Below are positions 16,410 through 25,063 of a DNA stretch of 32,683 nt, in pieces. The DNA is from Bacillota bacterium. Lineage in GTDB: Bacteria; Bacillota; Clostridia; Peptostreptococcales; Anaerovoracaceae. A program made the translations under genes and the position numbers. Under the pieces are notes generated by a model, which was not told the DNA's origin, ran no database searches, and was given only the letters and a program-made list of their open reading frames with translations. Position 1 is the stretch's first letter, and each line of letters opens with the position of its first letter. The stretch is from contig JAFRKJ010000049.1 of assembly GCA_017431785.1 (NCBI GenBank), positions 1-32,683 of the forward strand. The letters are read 5' to 3'.

Positions 16410-17717
16410 CTAGAGCGGTTCAACAGGTGTGATTGTCGGACCATCCCACCAAGGCTTGTATTCCTTAACAGGCTCCTGGTTCTTATAGTAAGGATCATCC
16501 CATATGATTCTTCTCTCTACTGTAATATCAAGTTCTGCAGCATACTCGAGGTATCTGTCATTGGCTTCTTCGGTCAGTTCCGCTGAGGAAATGAAGCCTG
16601 TCTGATCGAGTTCGTCGTTAACGAAGAGCTTCGTGAAGAGGAATCCGCCCTGGCCAGTCAGATACTGTTCGCCGGTTACGCCGAACTTCTCAAAGGACTC
16701 AACAAATCCAGGCGCGAAGAGATGTGACTCAACTCTTACATCCTTGCCATCCTTCTTACCCATTGCCTCGCATACGAATGCGCCTGTGTCAGATACTAGC
16801 CCTTCATCGATAATTTCCTGGATCTCATGCGCGAAACGAGGTGGATGAGGAAGTGCATTCAGAATTGCATTGTGTGTGTTGACCATCTGTCCATCAACTT
16901 CAACCGGATCTCTCTTGAGCAGTCCGGCTCTTGCCAGAGGCTCTGCAAATTCAATGCCGACACCGCCGTATTTGAAGTAAGCGTTCTTGCAGCCTTTGAA
17001 CAGCTCATTTGCCCTGATGCCAACGTAGAACGGTTCATCGTGAGCATGCTCAACGAATCTGACTGGATACCCTACATAATCAATATTTCTTTCAATTGGC
17101 AGTGAGAACGGTTTTGTGTTGACCATCTTCCCATCGATCCAAGCTACAGGAAGGTCATCCATGTCAGCCAGAGCTGTTACAGGGGACCACCAGTAAGGCT
17201 GGAATCTCTTAGCTTCAACGCCTTCATATACCATCATGTAGATAGTATCGCACTCATCGATATCCTTCATGGTATCTCTGGCGACAACGCACATCGTTCC
17301 CGGTGCAGAACCAGTACCCATGATACCAAGGATGCCGGCTTCCTTGAACTTCTCATTGTAGTCTGTCAGAAGTCTGTACATGCATTTTTCCCAAGTGTCT
17401 TCGAATCCTTCCGGAGCAGCGAAGTCCTGATAGTTGACTTTAGCTTCCAGACAGGCGTCAATGACGTTCTTACCGAATGCCAACGGTAAAGCATTTACTA
17501 CGAGGTCACATCCTTCGACAAGTTTCACTACCTGATCCTTCTTGGAAGCATCGCAGAAATAACCTTCTGCTTTCTTCAGGCTGTCTGCCAGTTCCTTGGC
17601 AGCTGCTTCGTCATAGTCAGCGCATATAATTTTATCTACATTTGGTTCCAGGTCCAGTCTCTTGGCAACTGTAGTTCCCTGTGCGCCTGTTCCTAATACT
17701 AATACTTTCTTACCCAT
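16410..17717 (-). CDS. Saccharopine dehydrogenase-like NAD(P)-dependent oxidoreductase
   Basis: The 435-residue protein has an N-terminal Rossmann fold: MGKKVLVLGTGAQGTTVAKR with GTGAQG at residues 9-14, then an acidic residue after the second strand (ICADYD). DLVVNALPLAFGKNVIDACLE is the typical NADP-binding-domain pattern of the saccharopine dehydrogenase family. The C-terminal half (about 130-400) is the mixed alpha/beta substrate domain. Relatives act on amino-acid adducts such as saccharopine or carboxynorspermidine; the substrate here cannot be named. No lysine-degradation or polyamine gene is adjacent. AAAAGGAG precedes the ATG. It is divergent from an AraC-family regulator 157 bases away, which suggests it is a regulated target. 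It is monocistronic with its own terminator. Confidence 0.8.
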   Translation of the reverse strand: MGKKVLVLGTGAQGTTVAKRLDLEPNVDKIICADYDEAAAKELADSLKKAEGYFCDASKKDQVVKLVEGCDLVVNALPLAFGKNVIDACLEAKVNYQDFAAPEGFEDTWEKCMYRLLTDYNEKFKEAGILGIMGTGSAPGTMCVVARDTMKDIDECDTIYMMVYEGVEAKRFQPYWWSPVTALADMDDLPVAWIDGKMVNTKPFSLPIERNIDYVGYPVRFVEHAHDEPFYVGIRANELFKGCKNAYFKYGGVGIEFAEPLARAGLLKRDPVEVDGQMVNTHNAILNALPHPPRFAHEIQEIIDEGLVSDTGAFVCEAMGKKDGKDVRVESHLFAPGFVESFEKFGVTGEQYLTGQGGFLFTKLFVNDELDQTGFISSAELTEEANDRYLEYAAELDITVERRIIWDDPYYKNQEPVKEYKPWWDGPTITPVEPL

Positions 17718-17839
17718 AAAATCGTATCTCCTTTTTTGTTTCTAAAAAGATGAATTGTTTTGCTACAAAAATTATCACTCACTTTCAGCGCAAAGGCTAT
17801 AGCTGTTTTTTATCGTCGACAGGAGTTTTTAACTAAAAT

Positions 17840-17868
17840 TTGACTATAGGTGTAGATTTCACTATAAT
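17840..17868 (+). promoter_or_regulatory. Promoter of the AraC-family gene
   Basis: TTGACT (17840-17845) and a perfect TATAAT (17863-17868) are separated by 17 bases. The ATG follows six bases after the -10 box, so the predicted first base of the RNA is the start codon itself. The intergenic stretch 17718-17839 also holds two CTATAG copies (about 17789 and 17844) that could be regulator contacts; this is speculative. Confidence 0.8.
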
Positions 17869-17874
17869 GTGAAC

Positions 17875-18828
17875 ATGAGAATTGAAACACCGGCTTTTCA
17901 ATATAAAAACGGTTTGCCATTCGAGGCACAGCTCTGCCGCATCGGCAGACAGCTTCCCCATAGGCACCCTACAGAGCTTGAACTGGTGTACTGTCTGGAA
18001 GGCAGTATTCATTTGATTGCATCGGAGCAGGAATTCACTATCCGCGCAGGACAGGTCCATTCCATAGATTTCAACGATATTCATTATCTGAATGCGGAGG
18101 AAGACAACCTGACACTGCTTTTTCACATTGATCTTTCTAAGCTTCCGGACTGGGAGAATATGAAATATGTATTTTTCTCATGTGAAAGCAATCACTGCTA
18201 TCCCTATCAGGAAGAAGCGATGCGGAAAGTCAAGGATATGATCCTTTCTCTTTCGTATATTTATTTCTCTGAGAGCAACATAACGATCGATGACTGTACC
18301 GCTGCACTGGATTCTTTTATTGATACCCTCATCACCTATTTCAACTGGTTCAACTATGAAAACCATGACGAGTATATGAACAAAGAACTGTATGACCGTT
18401 TCACACGTGTGCTTGTTTACATCGTAGACAATTACAAGGAAAAGATTACTGTTTCACAGCTCGCATCCATGGAACATATCAACAAAAACTATTTTTCCCA
18501 GTTTATCAGCAAAACTGTTTTCTCAAGTTTCAGCAATATGGTAAAGTATATTAGATGCTATCAGGCGGAATCACTGCTATTGACAACAGATATGTCAATT
18601 GCTGATATTTCCTTTGAATGCGGGTTCAGCGATCCGAAGTACTTTTACTCTGCTTTCAAGGAACTGTGGGGGCTGACACCGACAAAGGACCGCGAGCGCT
18701 ACAAAGCACAATATGAATGCGCACTGCATGATACTTCATCCGTTAACTACTCGCTGCACGAGGCCTCCTCGTTCATCAAAGACTACATAGCCTACTGGCA
18801 TATAGATAAAACATTACGGCATTTATAA
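17875..18828 (+). CDS. AraC-family transcriptional regulator
   Basis: The 317-residue protein has an N-terminal cupin-like sensor domain (about 1-90, with LPHRHPTELELVYCLEGSIH and the later VHSIDFNDIHY). A helical linker follows. The C-terminal double helix-turn-helix (about 210-290) includes VSQLASMEHINKNYFSQF and the second-helix signature ADISFECGFSDPKYFYSAFK. A GTG at 17869 is rejected because it abuts the -10 box. The ATG at 17875 has no Shine-Dalgarno sequence, and the next in-frame candidate (TTG, codon 14) has none either, so leaderless translation is the simplest reading. It probably controls the divergent saccharopine-dehydrogenase-like gene and the sstT gene that starts 25 bases after its stop. 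The inducer is unknown; an amino acid is a reasonable guess. Confidence 0.9.
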   Translation: MRIETPAFQYKNGLPFEAQLCRIGRQLPHRHPTELELVYCLEGSIHLIASEQEFTIRAGQVHSIDFNDIHYLNAEEDNLTLLFHIDLSKLPDWENMKYVFFSCESNHCYPYQEEAMRKVKDMILSLSYIYFSESNITIDDCTAALDSFIDTLITYFNWFNYENHDEYMNKELYDRFTRVLVYIVDNYKEKITVSQLASMEHINKNYFSQFISKTVFSSFSNMVKYIRCYQAESLLLTTDMSIADISFECGFSDPKYFYSAFKELWGLTPTKDRERYKAQYECALHDTSSVNYSLHEASSFIKDYIAYWHIDKTLRHL

Positions 18829-18853
18829 TTTACTGCATTTAGGGAGAACAGAC

Positions 18854-20080
18854 ATGACAATCATACGTAAATGGAACTCGATCAGCCTTATTATCAGAAT
18901 ACTATGCGGCCTCGCTATTGGCGTCATACTCGGCCTTCTTGTTCCGAATGCAACCGGCATCGCAGTTCTTGGGCAGCTGTTTGTCGGTGCATTGAAAGCT
19001 GTTGCACCAATTCTGGTATTGGTACTTGTCGCCTCCTCTCTCGCAAATGCGAAAGGCGGACACGCCAATAAATTCCGTACTGTCATCATCCTGTACCTGT
19101 TCAGTACGATGCTGGCTGCGGTCATTGCCGTCATTGCCAACTTCATGTTTCCGACATTTATCCCGTTGGAAGGAGTCACTGCATCCGAAGAATACGTTGC
19201 ACCAAGCGGTATGTCTGAGGTCATCGTAAATCTTCTGACAAATGTCGTCGCAAATCCTATCGACGCCTTGCTCAACGCAAATTACATCGGCATTCTGTTC
19301 TGGGCCGTCATACTTGGTCTTGCACTCAAGCGTTCCTCTGACAGCACCAAGAGATTCCTGGATGATCTGGCCGATGCTATTTCAAAAATCGTACGCGGCA
19401 TTATCAGCTGCGCTCCGTTTGGTATCCTCGGCCTTGTGTTCAATTCTGTTTCCACAAGCGGCCTTGATATCTTCAAGACCTATGGTCATCTTGTAGCCGT
19501 TCTCGTCTGCACCATGTTGTTTATTGCTTTTGTAGTAAATCCTCTGATTGTTGGACTTCTGCTCCGCCATAATCCATATCCTCTGATTTGGAAGTGCATC
19601 CGCACAAGCGGTATCACAGCCTTCTTTACGAGAAGTTCTGCCGCGAATATCCCAGTCAATATGGAATTGTGTGAAGAACTCGGACTGGATGAGGATATGT
19701 ACTCCGTATCCATTCCTCTCGGTGCTACTATCAATATGAATGGCGCGGCTGTTACCATCACCACATTCTCACTTGCCGCCGCCTATACGATGGATGTCCA
19801 CGTTACTCTGCTCATGGCCATCGCCCTCAGTTTCGTAGCAGCATTCTCCGCATGCGGCGCTTCTGGTGTAGCCGGCGGATCACTCCTGCTGGTTCCTCTC
19901 GGCTGCTCTCTCTTTGGTGTTGCTCCGGATGTCGCCATGGCGATCGTTGGTGTCGGCTTTATCATCAGCGTGATTCAGGATTCCATGGAAACTGCTCTGA
20001 ACTCATCCGGTGATGCGATCTTCACTGCAACTGCAGAATTCAGAGAATGGAAAAAAGAGGGACGTAAACTCCCTCTTTGA
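18854..20080 (+). CDS. sstT: Sodium:serine/threonine symporter, SstT type
   Basis: The 408-residue membrane protein belongs to the dicarboxylate/amino acid:cation symporter family. Visible are eight or so hydrophobic segments plus re-entrant loops, FFTRSSAANIPVNM (about 257-270), SIPLGATINMNGAAVTI (about 286-302) and CGASGVAGGSLLLVPLG (about 336-352). The TRSSAANIPVNM and GATINMNGAA pattern is that of SstT rather than GltP/DctA. It imports serine and threonine with sodium. GGGAGAAC precedes the ATG. It follows the AraC-family gene by 25 bases and is probably cotranscribed and self-regulated with it. The last codons form a hairpin with the stop codon. Confidence 0.9.
   Translation: MTIIRKWNSISLIIRILCGLAIGVILGLLVPNATGIAVLGQLFVGALKAVAPILVLVLVASSLANAKGGHANKFRTVIILYLFSTMLAAVIAVIANFMFPTFIPLEGVTASEEYVAPSGMSEVIVNLLTNVVANPIDALLNANYIGILFWAVILGLALKRSSDSTKRFLDDLADAISKIVRGIISCAPFGILGLVFNSVSTSGLDIFKTYGHLVAVLVCTMLFIAFVVNPLIVGLLLRHNPYPLIWKCIRTSGITAFFTRSSAANIPVNMELCEELGLDEDMYSVSIPLGATINMNGAAVTITTFSLAAAYTMDVHVTLLMAIALSFVAAFSACGASGVAGGSLLLVPLGCSLFGVAPDVAMAIVGVGFIISVIQDSMETALNSSGDAIFTATAEFREWKKEGRKLPL
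20054..20078 (+). terminator. Hairpin at the end of sstT
   Basis: AAAGAGGGA (20054-20062) and TCCCTCTTT (20070-20078) form a 9-bp stem inside the last codons of sstT, with the first base of the stop codon in the stem. The downstream T-run is weak on the plus strand. A-rich sequence before the stem means that on the minus strand it is followed by T residues, so it may work for the facing PHP gene as well. Confidence 0.6.
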
Positions 20081-20113
20081 TCAAACTATCTTTATTCAGT
20101 GAATTGATAATCC

Positions 20114-20971
20114 TTATTTTTGCTCGGCTTTTTCCTTAGCTTCTCTTTTGACGTCCTTCCACTTCTTCTCAAACTTTTCGGCAAGTTCGCTTGTGTGGGT
20201 CAGTCTGTAATGCCCGAGTTTCCGGTGCGCTGATCTGACCTTACCGATGCCGCGATTATATGCCTTATAGCCCAGAATCCCAGTCCAATGCTCCTTCGCT
20301 TTGCCGCTTCTCGGCACTTCACGTTCTGTTCCTGTAGCACGGAATGCGACGCCTTCTGTCACGGCTTGAATAAAGTCGTTGTTGCATCGGATCTCCGCAT
20401 CGATTTCCGTACATGCCATGCCCAGGTATTCTTCCCTGTGAGCATCGGTTCCCCCTGTGCCCGGAAGGTCATATTTAGCAGCCAATTCTTTCGCCAGATA
20501 GTTGGATAATTCACTTTCACAGGTATTGAACGTCTCAATGAAATCCAGCTCTTCCAGAAGGTCGAAGTCCATATTGTTGAACCCCATGGCCGAGGAAGAT
20601 GCCGCCCCGAATGGATGGGCAAGCCCCAGTACTCCGCCGCAAGAATGTACAACGTGGATCAGCTTACGCAGCCGCATACCTCTGATGTGCAGCAATCTGA
20701 GATACACATCATCAGGCAGGACAACAAGAACATGTCCTGCGTCCTTGGTATCGTATTCCACGCCGCGGATTACCGTAAAGTTTTCAAGATCTTCTTCCAA
20801 CTCCGGCAAACTTCTGAGTTTATCCCAGGCAATACAGCCTTTATACGAATTATGGTCACAGATCATGAAACCGTCGTAACCAAGTTTTCTGTATTCACCT
20901 ATATATTTGAAGATGGACACCTTGGAATCAAAGGATCCTTCCTTCGTATGGCAATGTAAATCAAATTTCAT
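20114..20971 (-). CDS. PHP-domain metal-dependent phosphoesterase
   Basis: The 285-residue protein begins MKFDLHCHTKEGSFDSK, the first PHP motif (His6, His8). It continues with FMICDHNSYKG (Asp39, His40), a Glu in RGVEYDT, VLGLAHPFG and GTGGTDAHR, so the metal-binding set looks complete. These proteins hydrolyse phosphoesters, for example nucleotide 3',5'-bisphosphates or short RNAs in the YciV/RNase AM group, and others are histidinol-phosphate phosphatase-like. The basic C-terminus (about 225-285) with Lys/Arg-rich helices could bind nucleic acid. The exact substrate is not known. It sits downstream of an APC permease and appears to have its own promoter (21006-21035). The ribosome binding site is weak (AAAGGA, about 20 bases upstream). 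Confidence 0.85.
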   Translation of the reverse strand: MKFDLHCHTKEGSFDSKVSIFKYIGEYRKLGYDGFMICDHNSYKGCIAWDKLRSLPELEEDLENFTVIRGVEYDTKDAGHVLVVLPDDVYLRLLHIRGMRLRKLIHVVHSCGGVLGLAHPFGAASSSAMGFNNMDFDLLEELDFIETFNTCESELSNYLAKELAAKYDLPGTGGTDAHREEYLGMACTEIDAEIRCNNDFIQAVTEGVAFRATGTEREVPRSGKAKEHWTGILGYKAYNRGIGKVRSAHRKLGHYRLTHTSELAEKFEKKWKDVKREAKEKAEQK

Positions 20972-21005
20972 GTGCTCTATAGTCCGTTTCCTTTATGATG
21001 AAAAT

Positions 21006-21035
21006 ATCATACCACAAATGACTTGATTTCGTCAC
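21006..21035 (-). promoter_or_regulatory. Possible promoter of the PHP gene
   Basis: On the minus strand GTGACG (21035-21030) and TATGAT (21011-21006) are 18 bases apart, with TG before the -10 box (TGGTATGAT). The -35 element overlaps the stop codon of the upstream permease. TATGAT and ATCATA also form a small inverted repeat with a six-base loop just downstream. Confidence 0.4.
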
Positions 21036-22711
21036 TTTTTGTCAGATGCCCATACGCCCCAGTCACCGGTACCGTGCCATGTCGTCGGATCTGTCTTCTT
21101 GCCGATCGCCAGCAGAACGATACCGAGAATGGTTCCGATGGCGCCGCCGATGCGTCCTACCTTGAGCATGAGCCAGAAATCACTGATCAGACCTGTCTCA
21201 TAGGTTTCAAGGTAATACTCAGCGCCCCAGGATCCTTCATACCACTGGAGGAACAATGTACCTACAATGGCATACAGCCCGAAGGCAATAAAGAATGCGC
21301 CGAACCTCTGCAGGTCGCCCTGTGCCAGCTTCGTCTTAGGATTGAGCGGGAATTTCTCTGCATTGACTTTGTACAGTCCGCCGTAGATCCACTTGATGAG
21401 GATATACGCCACGACTGCAGATCCGATGGAAACAAATCCGAGCAGGAAGTACTCTGTACCATTGACCAGCAATCCGATGACTGCAATGAACATCGGTACG
21501 ATTGCGTAAAGCGTAGCAAGTATTGGGCTCTTAATGTACCAGCAGTTTCTCTCCTCAACCGGATATTCCTTTCTGGCCTTCAGGAGGCAGATGCCGATGA
21601 TAACATAAACCATCAGTGCCAGAGGTCCAAGCATAATCAGTATCGTTGTAAAATCGAACTGACAGAGAATCGCTGTGACAACTGACAGAAGCAGAATCGA
21701 CAGAACCGGCAGTCCCTTCTTATTTGTCTTAACAAGGAATTTCGGAGCCAGATGGTCGTCTGCCATTGCGAAGAATCCTCTGGAACCTTCTGCAACATAA
21801 GCATTGTATATCGCTGCCTGTGAAAGGATAGCGATGACGAGGAATCCGACGCCCCAGCCATATCCCAGGCACTGTCCGAGCACATCGCCGTATCCGAGTC
21901 CATCCGTTCCCCACTCTTCCCAGTGTCCGACGGAAACAAGCCCTGCAATTGTCGGCAGAATGTAGGAAAGTGCAATAACCGGCATGACGATTTTGAATCC
22001 CTTAGGAATAACTTCCGGATTCTTCAATTCTCCGGCCATATTGGATACACATTCATATCCGCAGTACATCCAAATGACGATCATGATGCTGCCGCCAAGG
22101 CTGTCGACGATGGACTGTCCTTCCGGTACAACAGGCGTAACCGGGCTGTACTCCCAGTTCATGAAGCCTACGACTGTTACAAATGCAAAAGCAACAAGAA
22201 TCGCAATCGAAAGAACGGTATTGACCCAGCTTACCTCTCTCAGTCCAATTAGGTTGATGATCATAAATACTGCAATGATCGCTAACCTGACAGTAAAGCA
22301 GATGGTCGGATCTGTCAGCCCCGGGATGAATGTGGATGCATAATCTGTAATCAGCACGACATAAGCTGAGATTCCCAGATAAATGGAGCATGTGCCCCAC
22401 CAGCTCAGGGAGAAGCCCCAGAATTCACCGAGTGTTTCTTTACCCCAGGCGTAGATGCCTCCCTCTCCCGGTATCAGTGCACTCAGTTCAGAACAGACAC
22501 GGGAAATCGGATGCGCCCAAATCAGTGCGAATACAATGAGCATGATGATGGTCAGTCCCGGTCCGCTCAGCGGAATCATATCCTCTATTCCGAAGGCACC
22601 AGCTGCAACGAGGCAGTAGAGCATGAATGCAACCTGTATCGGTTTCATCGCTACCTTTTCCATGTTCGCCACGCCGCCATAAGTGCCTACGCTAGTTTTT
22701 TTATCTTCCAT
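21032..22711 (-). CDS. APC-superfamily amino acid permease
   Basis: The 559-residue protein has about 12-14 hydrophobic segments. The first helix is broken by the AAGAFGIEDMIPLSGPG stretch that forms the substrate site in APC transporters, and LIPGEGGIYAWGKETLG is the second family motif. It is therefore a proton- or exchange-coupled amino-acid or amine transporter of the AGC/glutamate:GABA-antiporter-like kind. The specific substrate is not readable. It is longer than most (about 450-500 residues), with an extra hydrophobic hairpin near residues 470-545. AAAGGAG is well placed before the ATG. It begins just after a strong terminator of the upstream amidohydrolase unit, so it is a separate transcript. 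Its own promoter is not obvious. Confidence 0.88.
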   Translation of the reverse strand: MEDKKTSVGTYGGVANMEKVAMKPIQVAFMLYCLVAAGAFGIEDMIPLSGPGLTIIMLIVFALIWAHPISRVCSELSALIPGEGGIYAWGKETLGEFWGFSLSWWGTCSIYLGISAYVVLITDYASTFIPGLTDPTICFTVRLAIIAVFMIINLIGLREVSWVNTVLSIAILVAFAFVTVVGFMNWEYSPVTPVVPEGQSIVDSLGGSIMIVIWMYCGYECVSNMAGELKNPEVIPKGFKIVMPVIALSYILPTIAGLVSVGHWEEWGTDGLGYGDVLGQCLGYGWGVGFLVIAILSQAAIYNAYVAEGSRGFFAMADDHLAPKFLVKTNKKGLPVLSILLLSVVTAILCQFDFTTILIMLGPLALMVYVIIGICLLKARKEYPVEERNCWYIKSPILATLYAIVPMFIAVIGLLVNGTEYFLLGFVSIGSAVVAYILIKWIYGGLYKVNAEKFPLNPKTKLAQGDLQRFGAFFIAFGLYAIVGTLFLQWYEGSWGAEYYLETYETGLISDFWLMLKVGRIGGAIGTILGIVLLAIGKKTDPTTWHGTGDWGVWASDKK

Positions 22712-22771
22712 CAGAAGCTCCTTTCAATAATTGTATTTAAAAAGTTCATATCTAATTTACCGCAAAACGGC

Positions 22772-22804
22772 AAAAAAAGATAGTACCTAACAGGTACTAT
22801 CTTT
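22772..22804 (-). terminator. Strong terminator of the permease-amidohydrolase-GyrI unit
   Basis: AAAGATAGTACCT and AGGTACTATCTTT form a perfect 13-bp stem with a three-base loop (22776-22804). On the minus strand the descending arm runs into seven T residues (22778-22772). It lies 15 bases after the stop of the GyrI-like gene. Confidence 0.93.
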
Positions 22805-22819
22805 GTAATTATTTGTTAT

Positions 22820-23320
22820 TCAGCCTTTGATGATGACCTGGCACTCGTTTACATAGTTTTCTTCGGATTCTGTGTCCCATGGTCCGTTGATTGCGCTGAT
22901 TCTGCCTTTGCCTTCTGTTTCACAGCCATTGTTCTTCAGCCAGTCGAATAGTTCAGCAAAACCTTCTTCAAAACTGCTGAATGGTCCTTTGTGCATGAGG
23001 CATGCAGCAGTCACCTCCGGCACCTCAACAAAGTGGTAGGAACCCTTTGGGCTGTCTTTGCCCACCTTGTCTACCATGTCACAGTAGACGACATGCATGG
23101 TGCCGTCTTCATTCCTTTTGACCGGATACTCGAAGTAGTTGTAATCCTCTCCAATTTCCGGAACCGTGACATCAGGATTGTCCGCCTCCATTTCAAACTG
23201 AAGATCATAAAGCTGATTGGCTTCTGTCTCCAGATCAAAGAAATCCATGAAATCTTCAATGTCATATTCCGCAGAATATACAATATGTGCCGGGATCTTC
23301 TTGATTGTTACTTCAGCCAT
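22820..23320 (-). CDS. Stand-alone GyrI-like (AraC effector-binding) domain protein
   Basis: The 166-residue protein consists of one GyrI-like small-molecule-binding domain. It starts MAEVTIKKIPAHIVYSAEYD, resembling the VEIKxxPAxxVA entry strand, and has VPEVTAACLMHKGPFSSFEE, the usual loop with a HxGPY-like motif, then LFDWLKNNG and a closing ECQVIIKG strand. No DNA-binding domain is attached. Such single-domain forms bind hydrophobic or amphipathic small molecules, and some are reported to be hydrolases or gyrase inhibitors. The ATG is two bases after the amidohydrolase stop, with AAGGAG inside that gene's last codons, so translation is coupled. A longer upstream frame to 23383 lies inside the amidohydrolase gene and is not used. 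It may bind the substrate or product of the amidohydrolase. Confidence 0.82.
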   Translation of the reverse strand: MAEVTIKKIPAHIVYSAEYDIEDFMDFFDLETEANQLYDLQFEMEADNPDVTVPEIGEDYNYFEYPVKRNEDGTMHVVYCDMVDKVGKDSPKGSYHFVEVPEVTAACLMHKGPFSSFEEGFAELFDWLKNNGCETEGKGRISAINGPWDTESEENYVNECQVIIKG

Positions 23321-23322
23321 TT

Positions 23323-25035
23323 CTATCTCTCCTTCTTCAGTGCAGAAACGATGTGCCGTTCTTCTCCTTCGAAGTACGTACATACAGGATCGATTGCAGA
23401 GAAGTCTTCAGGATGTTCATGAGCTGCCTTGAAGATGTCCTCTTCAAATACAACGAAGTTCGCCATCTTGCCTTCTTCCAGTGATCCCATGATGTCATCC
23501 CAGCGCATTCTCTCCGCATTTACCATGGTATATCCATGTATCAGCTGCTCAATGGACAATTTGCCGTCAGCAGGCGGACGTACGCTTCCCGGATACTTTT
23601 CCGGATCCAGCGGTACCCATGGATCGACTCTAGTCATCGCCACCTGCATGCCGACCATCGGATTGGCGCGGGATGCTTCCTGATAGCTGAATACATCGCT
23701 GGAGAATCCGACCTTACCGCCGTCTTCAATGACTTTGTGGAAATCATGCATAGTGTTCCAGCGTTCCTGTCCTAGGAATGGAATGGCACCTTCACCAAAG
23801 TAGCCGCCGGCCCAGTGGGTTGAGTAATCAATGTAGATGCCCAGTTCTCTGACGCGCTTAATATCATCCGGATGGATGATCTCGCAGTGTGCCAGACAGA
23901 CTTTGATGCACCAGTCATCCCCGCAGATCTTTTGGGCTTCCTCCACTGCGTCGCACATCAATCGGAACGCTCCGTCACAAATCGTATGGACGTGGAAATC
24001 CAGTTTCTCCTTGTTGAGACGTACCAGCACGTCGCGAATTTCCTCTTTGGTAGCATATGCTTCACCGCAGTTCGTTCCTGTCGGATCATTGTGGAACGGC
24101 TCTGTGCTCAGGCAGTCGCCCATCTCGTTGGTTCCGTCAATGAAGAACTTGATGACATCGCACTTGATGTGATCTGTTGTGTACTTCTTCTGCCACTCTC
24201 TGGCGGTCGCGATGGAATCTTCCAGATCCTTCACTTCTCCCATGATGCTGGAGCCCTCATAATACATACCCAGCTCACCTTTCTGATCCAGGTCATAAAT
24301 GTACTTGAAGTTCTCTTCGCCTTCTGTAAATCCATCCATCATGGCCATAATTCCATACTGCCTAAAATAATCGAATAACGGTTTGGACATATTGTCGTTC
24401 ATGATGGACTCCGGACGCCATCCGATAGCTTCGAAGATTCCATTGTCCCCTTCGTAAACGGATTCCAGACACCAGCCTGTGTACTCACCATTTTCATCCA
24501 TCTTGAACTCAGGCTCACCAATTGGACTGTCGCTATGTGGAACTCCGTTTTCATCCATGAGCATTTCAAGTGCTACGGTGTTGTAGCAGCAGGCGTGGTC
24601 GCCGAAGTCCTGGAATCTTGCCGGACGGTCGCTGATGATCTTGTCGAAGTCTTTTCTGTTCGGACCTTCTTCCCCAAATGTCTCGGTGAAATAACTCTCA
24701 TAGTAGAAGTACGGCCGCTCTTCTTTCGGGTACTGTTTCGCACATTCTGCGATATTTTTGAAGAGTTGCTCTTTATCCATCGTCAGAGGTCCTCTGACGC
24801 ACCAGTAGGTCTTGGATACTGTTGACGGATGAGTATGTCCGTCCAGAAGTCCCGGAATGACCGTTTTACCGGCCAGGTCGATGACTTCTGTGTCGGTTTC
24901 CGCCAGTGCTTTCGCACCGTCATTATCCCCTACATAAGCCAGTTTCTTTCCATCGATTGCCATTGCTTCCGCCCAAGGCATATCAGGATTTTCCGTATAA
25001 ATTTTGCCGTTAATCAGTATTTTCTCGATTGCCAT
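23323..25035 (-). CDS. YtcJ-like amidohydrolase
   Basis: The 570-residue protein belongs to the amidohydrolase_3 (YtcJ-like) family. It starts MAIEKILINGKIYTENPDMP, an N-terminal beta-sandwich. It then has GLLDGHTHP with metal-binding His67 and His69, HVHTICDGA, LAHCEIIHPDD and GFSSDVFSYQEASRANP, with further candidate metal ligands. The C-terminus (MGSLEEGKMANFVVFEED) closes the sandwich. The family hydrolyses C-N bonds in N-acylated or cyclic compounds; the substrate is not known. GGGAG precedes the ATG at 25035; 13 extra upstream codons are unsupported by a ribosome binding site. It is sandwiched between a permease (28 bases upstream) and the coupled GyrI-like gene. This suggests a small import-and-hydrolyse unit. 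Confidence 0.9.
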   Translation of the reverse strand: MAIEKILINGKIYTENPDMPWAEAMAIDGKKLAYVGDNDGAKALAETDTEVIDLAGKTVIPGLLDGHTHPSTVSKTYWCVRGPLTMDKEQLFKNIAECAKQYPKEERPYFYYESYFTETFGEEGPNRKDFDKIISDRPARFQDFGDHACCYNTVALEMLMDENGVPHSDSPIGEPEFKMDENGEYTGWCLESVYEGDNGIFEAIGWRPESIMNDNMSKPLFDYFRQYGIMAMMDGFTEGEENFKYIYDLDQKGELGMYYEGSSIMGEVKDLEDSIATAREWQKKYTTDHIKCDVIKFFIDGTNEMGDCLSTEPFHNDPTGTNCGEAYATKEEIRDVLVRLNKEKLDFHVHTICDGAFRLMCDAVEEAQKICGDDWCIKVCLAHCEIIHPDDIKRVRELGIYIDYSTHWAGGYFGEGAIPFLGQERWNTMHDFHKVIEDGGKVGFSSDVFSYQEASRANPMVGMQVAMTRVDPWVPLDPEKYPGSVRPPADGKLSIEQLIHGYTMVNAERMRWDDIMGSLEEGKMANFVVFEEDIFKAAHEHPEDFSAIDPVCTYFEGEERHIVSALKKER

Positions 25036-25063
25036 AATGATCTCCCTTTCCTTGTAAACTGAT

